Origin: Candidatus Fermentibacteraceae bacterium
Lineage (GTDB): Bacteria > Fermentibacterota > Fermentibacteria > Fermentibacterales > JCC-6
Direction: 5' to 3'
Assembly (NCBI GenBank): GCA_016744855.1
Contig: JADGDO010000012.1
Coordinates: forward strand, 60,894-124,893
DNA length: 64,000 nucleotides
The notes beneath the pieces are model-generated. The model was not told where the DNA came from and did not search any database. It saw nothing but the letters and a program-made list of their open reading frames with translations. This document shows, piece by piece, positions 33,001 through 42,335 of this stretch. Each line of letters begins with the position of its first letter. The first letter of the stretch is position 1. The translations under genes and the position numbers were made by a program.

Positions 33001-33642
33001 CTAGCACAAAACCGTAACAAACTCAGCTACTTCCTTTAGCAGAAGACCCGGCTCTGCTTCTGAGGAAAGAAACAGTCGATAGCAATGCCTGAATGCGTAA
33101 TGAGGTCTGTCATTGAGTATCAGATCAATTCTACCGTCGTTATCAAGATCACCTGCCCATACTACTGAAACACCTTCACCGTAGGCATTCGGGTAAACAT
33201 CAGAAAGCCGCTGTAATATGTCTCCGTCAGTAAAAAACAATCCTTCCTTTTCGGTGAAAATCTCCCAGGTTCCCTGAAGAACTATTGATGTATCAGCTGG
33301 TAGGCGTTCAGAATCCAACAGTGCTGGTTCTACCGGGCCGTCAACAAAATGAAATTCTTCCGATTTTATCAGAAAAAGCAAGTTTCCTTTTTCTTCCACA
33401 ACAAAGACATCCTTGCCGGTTATTTCATCGTCTCTGTCCATGGGTGATTGTGCATCTTCAACAAACAGTTCGACTGTTCTCAACTCGTAGAAGGTATCCA
33501 TCTCAAAAAGCCCTTGCCAGTTCTCTCCCGTTTCCAGCTCAGCCTCTCCCTGGTAGTAATTTCCAGGAACAACGATACTGAAACCGGTATTCTCATCAAG
33601 CAAGAAAACAAAACTAAGAATAAGAACAGCAAAACTAAGCAT
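33001..33642 (-). CDS. Secreted protein with FG-GAP-like Asp motif
   Basis: A 213-residue exported protein with a signal peptide ('MLSFAVLILSFVFLL'). The middle is beta-rich. Near residue 170 is 'VWAGDLDNDGRIDLILND', a Dx(D/N)xDG calcium-type loop like those of FG-GAP propeller blades and VCBS proteins. One loop only is seen, so a full propeller is unlikely. Function unknown. A second exported gene lies 14 bases upstream on the same strand, so the two are likely one unit. The 3' end faces the kinase gene. Confidence 0.62.
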   Translation of the reverse strand: MLSFAVLILSFVFLLDENTGFSIVVPGNYYQGEAELETGENWQGLFEMDTFYELRTVELFVEDAQSPMDRDDEITGKDVFVVEEKGNLLFLIKSEEFHFVDGPVEPALLDSERLPADTSIVLQGTWEIFTEKEGLFFTDGDILQRLSDVYPNAYGEGVSVVWAGDLDNDGRIDLILNDRPHYAFRHCYRLFLSSEAEPGLLLKEVAEFVTVLC

Positions 33643-33656
33643 TTCAGGCAGCCTTT

Positions 33657-34259
33657 CTACTCAAGAAAATCATTCAGCCTTAGAATTGTAGCATCTGCTA
33701 TCAGCAGAAAATAACCATCGAGTGAAGGTCTTACACTCTCCCAGTATCCAAGCCATTCAACGACTTTTTCAGGAACAGTTCTTCCCTGAAAACTTGATTC
33801 TGTCCGAATTCTCCATGCTGGAAACTCCGCAGTACCGATCCAACTGCTTGTGTCAGTGTAGAAACCACCTATACACACCATGAAAAATGAGTGTGCTTCT
33901 GTATCCGGTGTACTCGCATCAAGGAATGCGGCAACGTTAACACCAATATTGTTTGATTCTCCCATGATGAATACATTTATTGCAGCACTCGCCCGGTCAG
34001 CATACCCATCAATAAGCACAAAGTCGTTTACCTCGTAGGCATCTACCCTGAGGTCTTCGAACTGTTGGGATAGCTCTGATGAGAGGGCTATTTGAACTGT
34101 CTCCTCAAACAATACCTCAAGAGCATCAGAGTCAAGATTCCCTGAATCAAGTATTTCGTTTACTCGATCAATATCGCTCCACAATTCGGTATTTTCTGTA
34201 AACGCACCTGCTTCTAATGAAGAAAGCAAAATAAATAGCATTACTACAAAAGTTTTCAC
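33657..34259 (-). CDS. Secreted protein of unknown function
   Basis: A 200-residue protein with a clear signal peptide ('MKTFVVMLFILLSSLEAGA'). The mature part has an Asp/Glu-rich helical start and then alternating beta strands with many aromatic residues ('FFMVCIGGFYTDTSSWIGTA'). I recognise no domain. It is transcribed with the following secreted gene and faces a divergent lipoprotein gene across a 189-base gap. Confidence 0.6.
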   Translation of the reverse strand: MKTFVVMLFILLSSLEAGAFTENTELWSDIDRVNEILDSGNLDSDALEVLFEETVQIALSSELSQQFEDLRVDAYEVNDFVLIDGYADRASAAINVFIMGESNNIGVNVAAFLDASTPDTEAHSFFMVCIGGFYTDTSSWIGTAEFPAWRIRTESSFQGRTVPEKVVEWLGYWESVRPSLDGYFLLIADATILRLNDFLE

Positions 34260-34448
34260 AACACCCTCCCCTTATTTATGATACACCCCTGCTTCTATTC
34301 TATTCAACTGCACCACCACTATCAACCTGGCGGCTAACAGAGGAAACTTTATTGCTCTGGTTTATAAATCAATATAGCAGTAATATAAGTATGACGATCT
34401 ATGTTTGATATTAAGAGAAGGTTGATTTTTATTCAATGGAGGTTGGGA

Positions 34449-35444
34449 ATGAAAACAGTAGTAGTTATCGCAGTACTTCTACTGCTTTTAGGTTGCGATG
34501 ATTCAACAGGACCTTCCCAGATTGTAAGGGATCAGTTGGTTGTGATCGATGCTGTCACCGGGAGCATTTCTGAAACAGTTGACCTAGCCATTGGCCCTAA
34601 TCGTATAGCTGAAATCAGTTCTTATGGGGATTTCCTCTACATCATTAGTCATTGTTTGATAAAAAAGATCAACTTGAGCAGCATGACAGTTGAGAGGGAA
34701 ATGCGCCTCTATGTAAGCGGAACACCTATGCCTTTCTCAGCCATTTCAGAAAATGATTCTCTCTTGTTCGTCTCTACAAGTTCATTGTCACCAACACTAT
34801 ACAAAATAACCACTTCTGACATGGCTATTGTCGACTCAATAGCACTTTCTCACTCATCTACCGGAATCGAAACTCGCCCTGGAACTGATTTGCTGTACCT
34901 CGCATTCAATCTCGAGCAACTATGCATTCTGGACACAGACCAGATGCTTTTCACCGATACTCTGAGCCTTCCTTTGTCCTTCTGTACTGATATTTGTTTT
35001 TCTGATTCTGGAGACGAGATTTATCTGTTTTCAGAATCATCCTTAAGTGCATACGATTCTGAGACCGGAGATGTGATTCGGAGCCACACTTTTCCCGGGT
35101 CTATTTATAGTTTGGAAGCACCTAGTGGAGGCAAAAGCATCTTTGTCATTTGGGGTACTTTTTCTTCCGGAAACACACTTGTTGAACTGGACAGAAGCAC
35201 ATTCTTAGTAAAAGGAACTCTGGAGAACTGCTATAATTCAACATTCATCCGCTACATAGAATCAGCCTCAAGGCTGTTCTTGTGTCCTACTCAAGATCAC
35301 AATATCCAGGTCTTGGATATGCCGGGATTTCAACCTGCTGGCGAAATTGATGTAGAAAAGTTTGTTACTGAAATGGTAGTTTCTCCAACATCTGACCGGC
35401 TCTACTGTTTAGTTTACTACAATAGCCACCCTGATGTTGACTGA
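34449..35444 (+). CDS. Lipoprotein with beta-propeller (YVTN-like)
   Basis: A 331-residue lipoprotein. I chose the ATG of MKTVVVIAVLLLLLGC: GGAGGTTGG precedes it and the lipobox LLGC puts the lipid on Cys16, followed by 'DDSTGPS'. The mature part repeats a seven-blade type of pattern: 'D-x-x-T-G-x-x-x-x-T/S-x-x-L' and 'SxDSxxLFVSTSSL', 'SDSGDEIYLFSESSL', 'GGKSIFVIW', 'SPTSDRLYCLVYY'. That is the pattern of YVTN-family propellers often found in surface lipoproteins. Ligand unknown. It ends 14 bases from the convergent sensor kinase gene. Upstream lies a 189-base gap with weak promoter-like sequence. Confidence 0.72.
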   Translation: MKTVVVIAVLLLLLGCDDSTGPSQIVRDQLVVIDAVTGSISETVDLAIGPNRIAEISSYGDFLYIISHCLIKKINLSSMTVEREMRLYVSGTPMPFSAISENDSLLFVSTSSLSPTLYKITTSDMAIVDSIALSHSSTGIETRPGTDLLYLAFNLEQLCILDTDQMLFTDTLSLPLSFCTDICFSDSGDEIYLFSESSLSAYDSETGDVIRSHTFPGSIYSLEAPSGGKSIFVIWGTFSSGNTLVELDRSTFLVKGTLENCYNSTFIRYIESASRLFLCPTQDHNIQVLDMPGFQPAGEIDVEKFVTEMVVSPTSDRLYCLVYYNSHPDVD

Positions 35445-35458
35445 AGTCTATACTTGTT

Positions 35459-38074
35459 TTATTCCGGATCGAGTATCTCTCTTACCCGATGGCTCATGAT
35501 GTAAAGGCTGAAAGGCTTTTCAAGTAAATTCCTGTCACCTTTCTTTACATTCATTTTATGGATGTTGTCATCTGCGTATCCGGTCATGTACAGAATACGC
35601 CCTTTAAATCCGTTTTCAATCAGCTTTTCTGCCAGAAGAAATCCGTTGATTCCAGGAAGAACAATATCAGTAAGAAGCATATCAAATTCCTCATCCGTTT
35701 TTTCAACAATTTCCATGGCTTCTTCAGCTGTCCCCGCAGATTTTACCTTGTATCCCTCATGTAGCAGGAACTTCCTCGACAGTCTTCTAAGTGCATCATC
35801 ATCTTCAACAAGTAGAATTCTCTCACCTTTTCCGGTCTTGGCGGAGGGCGGAGGCTGGTACTCACATTTAACGTGCTCACCGTCTACCCGTGGAAGATAG
35901 ATTTTGAATGATGAACCAGCACCGAGCTCGCTGGTGATTTGAATTTCTCCAGCACTCTGCTTGACAATACCATACACCATGGCGAGACCCAGTCCACTGC
36001 CCTTATCACTTGCTTTGGTGGAGAAGAATGGTTCAAAAACCCTTGCCTTTGTTTCGGCGTCCATTCCCTTTCCGGAATCAGTGACCGACAAAACAACATA
36101 CTTACCAGGAAAAATTTCGATATTTACAGGGCGAGAATCTCTGTCTATATCAAGGTCTTCTACTTTAATGGTTAGTTTTCCACCGGATTCCATTGCATCC
36201 CTGGCATTTATCACGAGATTAACAATAACCTGTTCTATCTGGCTCTCATCTGCTAGAACACATCCGATTCTGTCAGAGAATTCAGTTTCCAACTTAATGT
36301 CTTCACTGAGCAGTCTGCTCAACATTCTGTGAAGTCCTGATACTACCAGCCTCAGGTCTAATGTTTTCGGTTTCTGTATCTGTTGCTTGCTGAAGGCAAG
36401 AAGTTGCCTGATTAGGGATGAAGCTCGATCAGTGGCATTTCTTATCTCCTCAGCATCCGTACGCAGAGGGTGGGTATTGGGAAGGTTTCCCAGTATGAAC
36501 TCGCTGTGAGCCCTTATAACCATAAGAAGGTTATTGAAATCATGGGAAATTCCACCAGCCAGCCGACCAACCGCATCAATCCTCTGAGACTGGAGTAACT
36601 GAGCTTCAAGAAACTTTCTCTCCGTAACATCTCGAACCATCGACTGGGTGCCGTGAATCTCTCCATCATTTTCTATCACGGTCGACCCTACCTCAAGCCA
36701 GATCCTTTTCCCGTCTTTTCGTAGCCCCTCAAACTCATATCGGTCGGGCACATAGACACCTGCGAGACGTTTTCTGTGGAAGTCCTGAACACGATCTCTC
36801 CACTCAGGTGCGATTGAACCAAACGGCTCCATGTTCTCAAGGTCATCCCATGATAGACCGAATATTTTCAGAAAGCGATCGTTGGCGTAGGTGATCTTAC
36901 CCTCTGGATTGTCTATCATCACACCATCAGAAATGTGTGCTACCATCCTTCTGAGGAATTCATCTTTTTCCTTAAGGATTTTTTCAAGTTCGTTGTTTTT
37001 TTCGAGGAGTTCTTCCTTGTGTCTGCTGATTTCTGAATTGGCATGTTGAAGTGAGTCAGACTGGGCTTCTATCAACCGGTTCTTCTCTGCGAGTTCAATG
37101 TTTTTCAGCCTGTTGATTTCAGCTTCATGGTTGGACTTTTCTGTTTCATATATAGCTTCGATTTCAGCTACAGCTTTGCTCTTCTCGATTGTGTAAAGCT
37201 GTTGCTCAAGGTCACTCATCTGTTTGTGATAGTCGAGAGCAGACTTGAAATCCTCCTTCGTGATGAATAACTCGTGTAGAGAATGGCAGGCTTGAATCAT
37301 GAAGTCCATGGCTTCACATTTCTTTGCTGTCTCATAGCCTCTAACCAGGAAATGGTGAGCATCGTCTAACTTGTTCAATTCAATACTGCAGGTGCCGATG
37401 TTGATAAGATTTCCGGCTAGAGATCTCAACTCTCCTTTTTCCTCACTCATTACCATGGCTTGCTTAAAGCAATCAACTGCCCCTTCGATGTTACCCTTTT
37501 TATAAAGAAGAATGCCCTTGTTGTTTGTGGCACTTCTGATAGTTTTCCTGTCATTCTCTTCTGTGGCAATTCTAAGAGCCTCATCAAGATGCTCAAGTGC
37601 TTCCTCATTTCGATTGGAATCAGTTAGAGCAAGACCCATTGAATTGAGTGTCTTTGCGAGGAGTCTTCTGTCATTTACTTCCAGAGAGAGTTTCTTGCTC
37701 TTCTCAAAGTACTCAAGTGCATCTCCCGGGTCTCCCGTAGAGAGATAAAGAATACCAATGTTGGCAAAAACTTCAGCTGACCCTGATATTGAATCCAGCT
37801 CCTCATAGATGGATAGTGCTTCGTGGAGGTATTCCAGAGCTTTGACGTGGTTTAATTTTCCAAGATATGCTTTGCCTAGAGCATTAAGGGAGGCTGCTGT
37901 TTTAGTCTGGTCTTTTTCGGATTCTGCAATTGATAGAGCTTCTTCAGCGTAGGTGAGGGCAGATGCTGGGGATATCTTGAAATTCCGAAGGCTGAGTTGT
38001 ATTAGAAGATCAAATCTTTCCTGTTTTGAAGCAGTCTTCAAAGACTCTTCCAGAGAAATGAGGTCTTCAGACAT
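35459..38074 (-). CDS. TPR-PAS hybrid sensor histidine kinase with receiver domain
   Basis: An 871-residue cytoplasmic hybrid kinase. Residues ~20-310 hold about seven TPR motifs ('ALGKAYLGKLNHVKALEYL', 'NIGILYLSTGDPGDALEYF'). A coiled coil follows (~315-380), then a PAS domain (~385-495), a HisKA helix with the acceptor in 'GGISHDFNNLL' near residue 510, an HATPase domain ('NLVINARDAM', 'DSGKGMD', 'GSGLGLAMVYGIV') and a C-terminal receiver (~750-870) with 'LVEDDD', the phosphoacceptor Asp in 'LLTDIVLPG' and Lys in 'LEKPF'. No membrane segment is seen, so it senses an internal signal or protein partner by the TPRs. GAGGAGG precedes the ATG. Confidence 0.9.
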   Translation of the reverse strand: MSEDLISLEESLKTASKQERFDLLIQLSLRNFKISPASALTYAEEALSIAESEKDQTKTAASLNALGKAYLGKLNHVKALEYLHEALSIYEELDSISGSAEVFANIGILYLSTGDPGDALEYFEKSKKLSLEVNDRRLLAKTLNSMGLALTDSNRNEEALEHLDEALRIATEENDRKTIRSATNNKGILLYKKGNIEGAVDCFKQAMVMSEEKGELRSLAGNLINIGTCSIELNKLDDAHHFLVRGYETAKKCEAMDFMIQACHSLHELFITKEDFKSALDYHKQMSDLEQQLYTIEKSKAVAEIEAIYETEKSNHEAEINRLKNIELAEKNRLIEAQSDSLQHANSEISRHKEELLEKNNELEKILKEKDEFLRRMVAHISDGVMIDNPEGKITYANDRFLKIFGLSWDDLENMEPFGSIAPEWRDRVQDFHRKRLAGVYVPDRYEFEGLRKDGKRIWLEVGSTVIENDGEIHGTQSMVRDVTERKFLEAQLLQSQRIDAVGRLAGGISHDFNNLLMVIRAHSEFILGNLPNTHPLRTDAEEIRNATDRASSLIRQLLAFSKQQIQKPKTLDLRLVVSGLHRMLSRLLSEDIKLETEFSDRIGCVLADESQIEQVIVNLVINARDAMESGGKLTIKVEDLDIDRDSRPVNIEIFPGKYVVLSVTDSGKGMDAETKARVFEPFFSTKASDKGSGLGLAMVYGIVKQSAGEIQITSELGAGSSFKIYLPRVDGEHVKCEYQPPPSAKTGKGERILLVEDDDALRRLSRKFLLHEGYKVKSAGTAEEAMEIVEKTDEEFDMLLTDIVLPGINGFLLAEKLIENGFKGRILYMTGYADDNIHKMNVKKGDRNLLEKPFSLYIMSHRVREILDPE

Positions 38075-38213
38075 ATCCCTCCTCTAAGATTGAATATGGC
38101 TATACAATATGGGTAAAATAGCTCAGCAGCAATGGGTGAATGATAATCGGATTTGTATGACAGTTCACAGAATGGCTTGATTCACGGTATAGCAGCAGAT
38201 GCAAATCCTGTAC

Positions 38214-38241
38214 TTGACTTTGTTGTGTTAAAGTATACTAT
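38214..38241 (+). promoter_or_regulatory. Candidate promoter of the methyltransferase gene
   Basis: TTGACT, a 16-base spacer and TACTAT lie about 100 bases before the GTG of the methyltransferase gene. A nearby TATACT is spaced only 14 bases from the -35 and was not preferred. The -10 overlaps the palindrome at 38237-38256. Confidence 0.35.
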
Positions 38242-38256
38242 TAGCTTGCTAATAGT
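38237..38256. promoter_or_regulatory. Palindromic operator candidate
   Basis: A near-perfect palindrome with nine-base arms (ACTATTAGC and GCTAATAGT) around a two-base centre. It lies across the predicted -10 and transcription start of the methyltransferase promoter, in the 263-base gap between that gene and the divergent hybrid kinase. A dimeric regulator bound here would block transcription. Confidence 0.45.
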
Positions 38257-38337
38257 GCTGAACTATCTCGTTAAAATACTGTATGTATACCTGAATAAGA
38301 GATATTGAGTTTTCTGCAAATCTACAAAGGAGATGAA

Positions 38338-39120
38338 GTGACTGCGCTGACTCCCGGTTGGTTTGATAATCCAGAATTCTGGGAAGTTAATCGAAAAAGG
38401 ATCTGGAGCAGGGAAAGAGTAGAAATGTCACCCGTGGCAGCTAAAAAAATCGCTCAATTCCTCGGAATGAAACCTGGCGATTCAATTCTGGATATGGCTT
38501 GCGGATTCGGACGGTATTCAATTGCTTTTTCCAAACAGGGTTTCTCTGTTACCGGAGTCGATCTGAATAGTGCTTTCATCCATGAAGCATCCCTAATGGC
38601 CGCTGATTTGAAGCTTGATGCACGCTTTTGTTGTGCAGATATGCTTAACTTTGTAGAGCCTGACAGTTTCGATAACGTCATTTTCATGTACAATTCTTTC
38701 GGGTACTTCCTCGATCCGGAAAATGACAAAATTGTTCTTCGAAATAGTCTGAAATCTCTTAAACCGGGGGGTAAAATTCTTCTTCAGGTTCCCAATAGAG
38801 AAGGCTGCAGACGGGGTCGATATTCAAATACAGTTAAGCATTGGCATGAGGAGAAGAACGGGATTGTCAGACTGGAAGAAGCTATTGCCAACGACGACTG
38901 GACCTGGAACACAACCAGATGGATCATCATTGATGGGAACGAGCGCACGGAATATTCATATGGTATTCGTCTTTATGACAAGACCGAGCTTTCAACCCTG
39001 TTGGATTCAGAGGGGTTCTGCAATGTGCAGGTAAACAACAACCTTGGTTGCGAACCATATAGTGATGATTCGTTCCACATGATTGTTTCAGCCGAGAAAC
39101 CAATGAACAGTATTGAATAA
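38338..39120 (+). CDS. SAM-dependent methyltransferase
   Basis: A class I methyltransferase of about 260 residues. The SAM pocket is visible as 'ILDMACGFGRYSIAFSKQGF' (motif I with DxACGxGR), 'VTGVDLN' (acidic end of strand 2), 'ARFCCADML' and 'FDNVIFMYNSFGYF' with a 'LKPGGKILLQVPN' strand. The substrate is unknown. I chose the GTG because AAAGGAG lies five bases upstream; a TTG eleven codons upstream has no ribosome site. It stands alone, divergent from the hybrid kinase, with a palindrome in its promoter. Confidence 0.82.
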   Translation: MTALTPGWFDNPEFWEVNRKRIWSRERVEMSPVAAKKIAQFLGMKPGDSILDMACGFGRYSIAFSKQGFSVTGVDLNSAFIHEASLMAADLKLDARFCCADMLNFVEPDSFDNVIFMYNSFGYFLDPENDKIVLRNSLKSLKPGGKILLQVPNREGCRRGRYSNTVKHWHEEKNGIVRLEEAIANDDWTWNTTRWIIIDGNERTEYSYGIRLYDKTELSTLLDSEGFCNVQVNNNLGCEPYSDDSFHMIVSAEKPMNSIE

Positions 39121-39173
39121 AATCGCATTGATTCAGCTACGCTAAAAAGTAGTTGCAAAAGAAAGGTTCCGAG

Positions 39174-41720
39174 ATGGGAAACCAGTACAGAGAAAGTGCT
39201 GCGTCTGGAGTTGTTAAGAGAATAGTTATTCCGACTGCAGCAATTTTACTACTGATTGTAATTTTTCTTCAGGTGGATTCAAACCCTTCTTCGGAGGAGA
39301 CTTTAAGTGATTCTACTGTAGTTAGTGCAGAGCGTATCTATTCCATTAGCTTTGACACTTTCGAAGGCGGAGTGCCTTCAGGAATGGCATTGAGTGATGA
39401 AGCTCAAACGGCAGAAACCACTACTGGGAACCTGATAGAGCAGGATACAAACATTTTTACCTCTGGCGGAAGCAGCCTCCGGATCACGGGAAAGGGCCAG
39501 GCAGCAGATTGGCATTCACTTAGTGTAGATATTCCAGGTGATGTAAGCCGTATCACTGCAAGATTCTTTGTAAAAGGAGAAGAACTGGAGCTGGAAAACA
39601 GTCAGTCTTCTAATTGCTATGCCGGTTTTTGGTATGACGATCTTCTGGGAGAATCCAATGAAACGGGTGTTTCAATTCCTGTGGGTAACTCAGATTGGAC
39701 CGAAGTTACAGTATCTCTCGATGCGGGTGTTCAGTTTGCAGAGAATATCAACTTTAGGCTTTACTATTCAGTTACCAATACTGTATGGATTGATGAGCTG
39801 ACTTTTGTCTACGATGACGAGTGTCCGGCGATAGAGGAGCCTGTTTTAGAGGAGCCAATTTCTTTTTACATTGAAGACCTTTACCGCCCGACTACATTCA
39901 TGGATCTTGCATTCCGTGAAGATTTTGACTGCCCCGATAGTATTTCAGCGGGAGAAGCTCTGGAAGATGCGGAAATGCTGAGATATCTTTTCGAGAATGC
40001 GTACAGCGGTTACGCTTACTGGCAAGGTAGGGGAGTCGACTTCAGCAGTATCTGTGATGACCTTATCATACTAGCAGAGGATAATGAGAGAATTTCAGTT
40101 GTTGACATAGAGAATATTATTGCTGGTGGTCTTACGGAAATGCAGGATGGACACTTTGCTCTTTCCGGGCACGGGCACTATCGGTTCCTGAAGAGAAAAA
40201 CAGCCTTCTTCACCGAAGTTGTTGTCGAGAGAATCCAGCTAACTGACGAAGAATCTGAGTACAAGGTTATTCTATCAAATTCAGATGCGGTAGAGCCTGA
40301 TATGATATATTCCGGTCCCGAGGAACGATTGTTCAGAATTCTTTCAAGAAATGGTACGGAACAGTTTCAGGTTGGGGTTTTCGCAAGTGAGTTTACCCAT
40401 GAATCTGTTTTCCAATTCCGTTCCTCTTCAACCTCCGAATCAATTATTCCAGTTGTGCTGACTCTACATGAAAACCGCATGAGGAGCAGCCAACGGCAGC
40501 CTGGAGAGATTTACAGCAGAACTGAAGTAGACGGTATTGATCTGGTTAGTGTTTCAAGTTTCAGTCATGATAGTCGTGAAATCCTTCTTGATTTTGTCGA
40601 TAGCGGAGCCGAGCTTGCAGAAACGGACCGGCTGATTGTAAATCTTATGGGCAATCATGGTGGTTCAAGCTCTTATGCAAGGAGTTTCATTCTGAATTTA
40701 AACGGTGAGGCCGAATGGAATATGTACTATGCATTTCTCTGCTCTCCTGCCACATTGGGTTCTATTGCTGCATACCCTCTTACTGATGATACCCGACCTG
40801 AGACAAGAGAAACTGTGTATCGTTTGAGGGAGGCTCTTGAGCAGATGCGCGAAAGACCTTTCCGAAACTGGATGTATGTGAGAAATGAACTTCCTGCGCG
40901 TCAGATGGGTAATTATGAGGGAACAGCAGTTTTTCTTATTGATCGGGAGGTAGCCTCTTCTGGTGAAGCGCTTGTCGATTATTCAAAATCGATTCCGGGA
41001 GTTGTTTTAGTAGGTGAAAATTCTGCTGGAGTAGGAACTTTTGGAGAAGTTCAATCATACTGGTTGCCGAACTCCCATATTCAATTTTCTATTCCCAGCA
41101 AACTCTTTCTAGTTCCAGGTTTTGAGGAGGGTATAGGTTACCTGCCGGATTACTGGCTGGACTCTTCTGAGCCTGTTGCTGAGATTGCAAGATGGCTGAA
41201 TAATCCTGATTCCTACCAGTTCGAGTTTCCCGACCCTCCAGTTCTGCACGATCTTAATTTCGAGGAATTTGAGAATGACCTGCCTCAATTTATGAACGTT
41301 AGAGTTGGCGCTACTTCCGGAGGGGGAAATCAGTATTCAACTATCACACAGGATTTTGAAATCAAAGCAGAGGGAAACAGCAGTTTAAGGCTTGAGGGAG
41401 ATGCCAATACAGATATTTGGAATTCTCTCTATATGCCTGTCCCAGAGATCAACAGTACAGTGAATGTTACATACAGTGTTCGATCCGAGAGCGTGAATTG
41501 TGAAGGAAATCAGTTCAATAACTGCTATGTCGGTTTCATATACAAGGATGCCGAAGGCAATAGACAAATCAATGCAAACAGCTACACCGGAAGCTTCGAA
41601 TGGAAACAGGATAGCCTTCAGTTTGATAACAATGAGCTTAATGCATCATGTATCGAGTTTCACTTTTTCCTAAGTAAGTCCGGAAACCTTTGGATTGATG
41701 ATGTGGTTTTCTCAGAATAG
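39174..41720 (+). CDS. S41-like protease between two beta-sandwich domains
   Basis: An 848-residue exported protein. It has a basic start and one membrane segment (~16-36), then a beta-sandwich domain (~55-220), a protease-like core (~250-680) and a second beta-sandwich domain (~695-848) that resembles the first ('SSLRITGKGQAADWHSLSV' and 'SSLRLEGDANTDIWNSLYM' in the same place, and both end with a 'W-I-D-(E/D)-(L/V)-x-F' strand). The core has the S41 nucleophile region 'REVASSGEALVDYS' (Ser near 595) and 'VVLVGENSAGVGTFG', where Ctp-type enzymes keep a catalytic Lys; here that position is Val, so it belongs to a Lys-free S41 subgroup or is inactive. The ATG is preceded by AAAGG. Confidence 0.75.
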   Translation: MGNQYRESAASGVVKRIVIPTAAILLLIVIFLQVDSNPSSEETLSDSTVVSAERIYSISFDTFEGGVPSGMALSDEAQTAETTTGNLIEQDTNIFTSGGSSLRITGKGQAADWHSLSVDIPGDVSRITARFFVKGEELELENSQSSNCYAGFWYDDLLGESNETGVSIPVGNSDWTEVTVSLDAGVQFAENINFRLYYSVTNTVWIDELTFVYDDECPAIEEPVLEEPISFYIEDLYRPTTFMDLAFREDFDCPDSISAGEALEDAEMLRYLFENAYSGYAYWQGRGVDFSSICDDLIILAEDNERISVVDIENIIAGGLTEMQDGHFALSGHGHYRFLKRKTAFFTEVVVERIQLTDEESEYKVILSNSDAVEPDMIYSGPEERLFRILSRNGTEQFQVGVFASEFTHESVFQFRSSSTSESIIPVVLTLHENRMRSSQRQPGEIYSRTEVDGIDLVSVSSFSHDSREILLDFVDSGAELAETDRLIVNLMGNHGGSSSYARSFILNLNGEAEWNMYYAFLCSPATLGSIAAYPLTDDTRPETRETVYRLREALEQMRERPFRNWMYVRNELPARQMGNYEGTAVFLIDREVASSGEALVDYSKSIPGVVLVGENSAGVGTFGEVQSYWLPNSHIQFSIPSKLFLVPGFEEGIGYLPDYWLDSSEPVAEIARWLNNPDSYQFEFPDPPVLHDLNFEEFENDLPQFMNVRVGATSGGGNQYSTITQDFEIKAEGNSSLRLEGDANTDIWNSLYMPVPEINSTVNVTYSVRSESVNCEGNQFNNCYVGFIYKDAEGNRQINANSYTGSFEWKQDSLQFDNNELNASCIEFHFFLSKSGNLWIDDVVFSE

Positions 41721-41729
41721 GACATAGTT

Positions 41730-42308
41730 TCACTCTGGCCCAAAAGCCTGAGCTGCAAGCGTACTTGCGAAAGTGCGAACATCTGGCGGCCAACTCTGTC
41801 TGTTTTCATCAAATGCTTTCCTGTTGCTTGCAAACAAGGCACGGCACGCTTCCTCGTACCCCTCTTCGTTGCCGGCTATGGCAGACATAAACCTGTAGGC
41901 AGCTTCCTGTGAAAAGCGAATGATGTCTTTCTGCCTGCTCCCCAGCCTTGCCTGCTCAACCAGTTTACGAAGAGTAACCGAAGCTCCTCCCGGTTGCAGG
42001 TTCAACCAATCCCAGTGGCGGGGAAGAAGTGTCACTTCTTTCCCAACAACTCCCAGCCTGGGGCGCCCAGGTCTGCGTTGTGGTATGATTTCTGCTTTTT
42101 CAAGCTGCTCTGGAATTTCAACTGAATTGATTCTAAGGTCGATATCAATCTGCTGACCTGTTTTGTCTGAAAATACGAGAACTGTTCCAGTTCCATTGGT
42201 AATCGTCAGAACCCTAACAGATTGAGTTACCTGAGCAAGGTTACCCCGTATAACACGGTTGGAATCTGCAAAAACAGTATAGAATTGCTCTGTCTCGGTT
42301 GGTTTCAT
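41730..42308 (-). CDS. DUF2239 family protein
   Basis: A 192-residue protein with the DUF2239 pattern: 'FYTVFADSNRVIRGNLAQV' (part), 'GTVLVFSDKTGQQIDID', the very basic 'RRPGRPRLGVVGKEVTLLPRHWDWL' (part: PGRPRLGVVGKEVTLLPRHW) and 'QPGGASVTLRKLVEQAR', and the C-terminal 'EEACRALFASNRKAF'. The middle segment, with GRPRLGVV and the following helix pair, looks like a ribbon-helix-helix DNA-binding motif, so a transcription role is possible. AAGGAGAG lies before the ATG. The upstream gap holds two TACCwwGGTA palindromes and the divergent HTH gene. Confidence 0.85.
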   Translation of the reverse strand: MKPTETEQFYTVFADSNRVIRGNLAQVTQSVRVLTITNGTGTVLVFSDKTGQQIDIDLRINSVEIPEQLEKAEIIPQRRPGRPRLGVVGKEVTLLPRHWDWLNLQPGGASVTLRKLVEQARLGSRQKDIIRFSQEAAYRFMSAIAGNEEGYEEACRALFASNRKAFDENRQSWPPDVRTFASTLAAQAFGPE

Positions 42309-42335
42309 TTCTCTCTCCTTGGTTAGCCCCTAATA

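Noticed and set aside
38214..38239. TTGACT with TATACT as promoter
   Set aside because: The spacer is only 14 bases, too short for a sigma-70 promoter; TACTAT at 16 bases was preferred.
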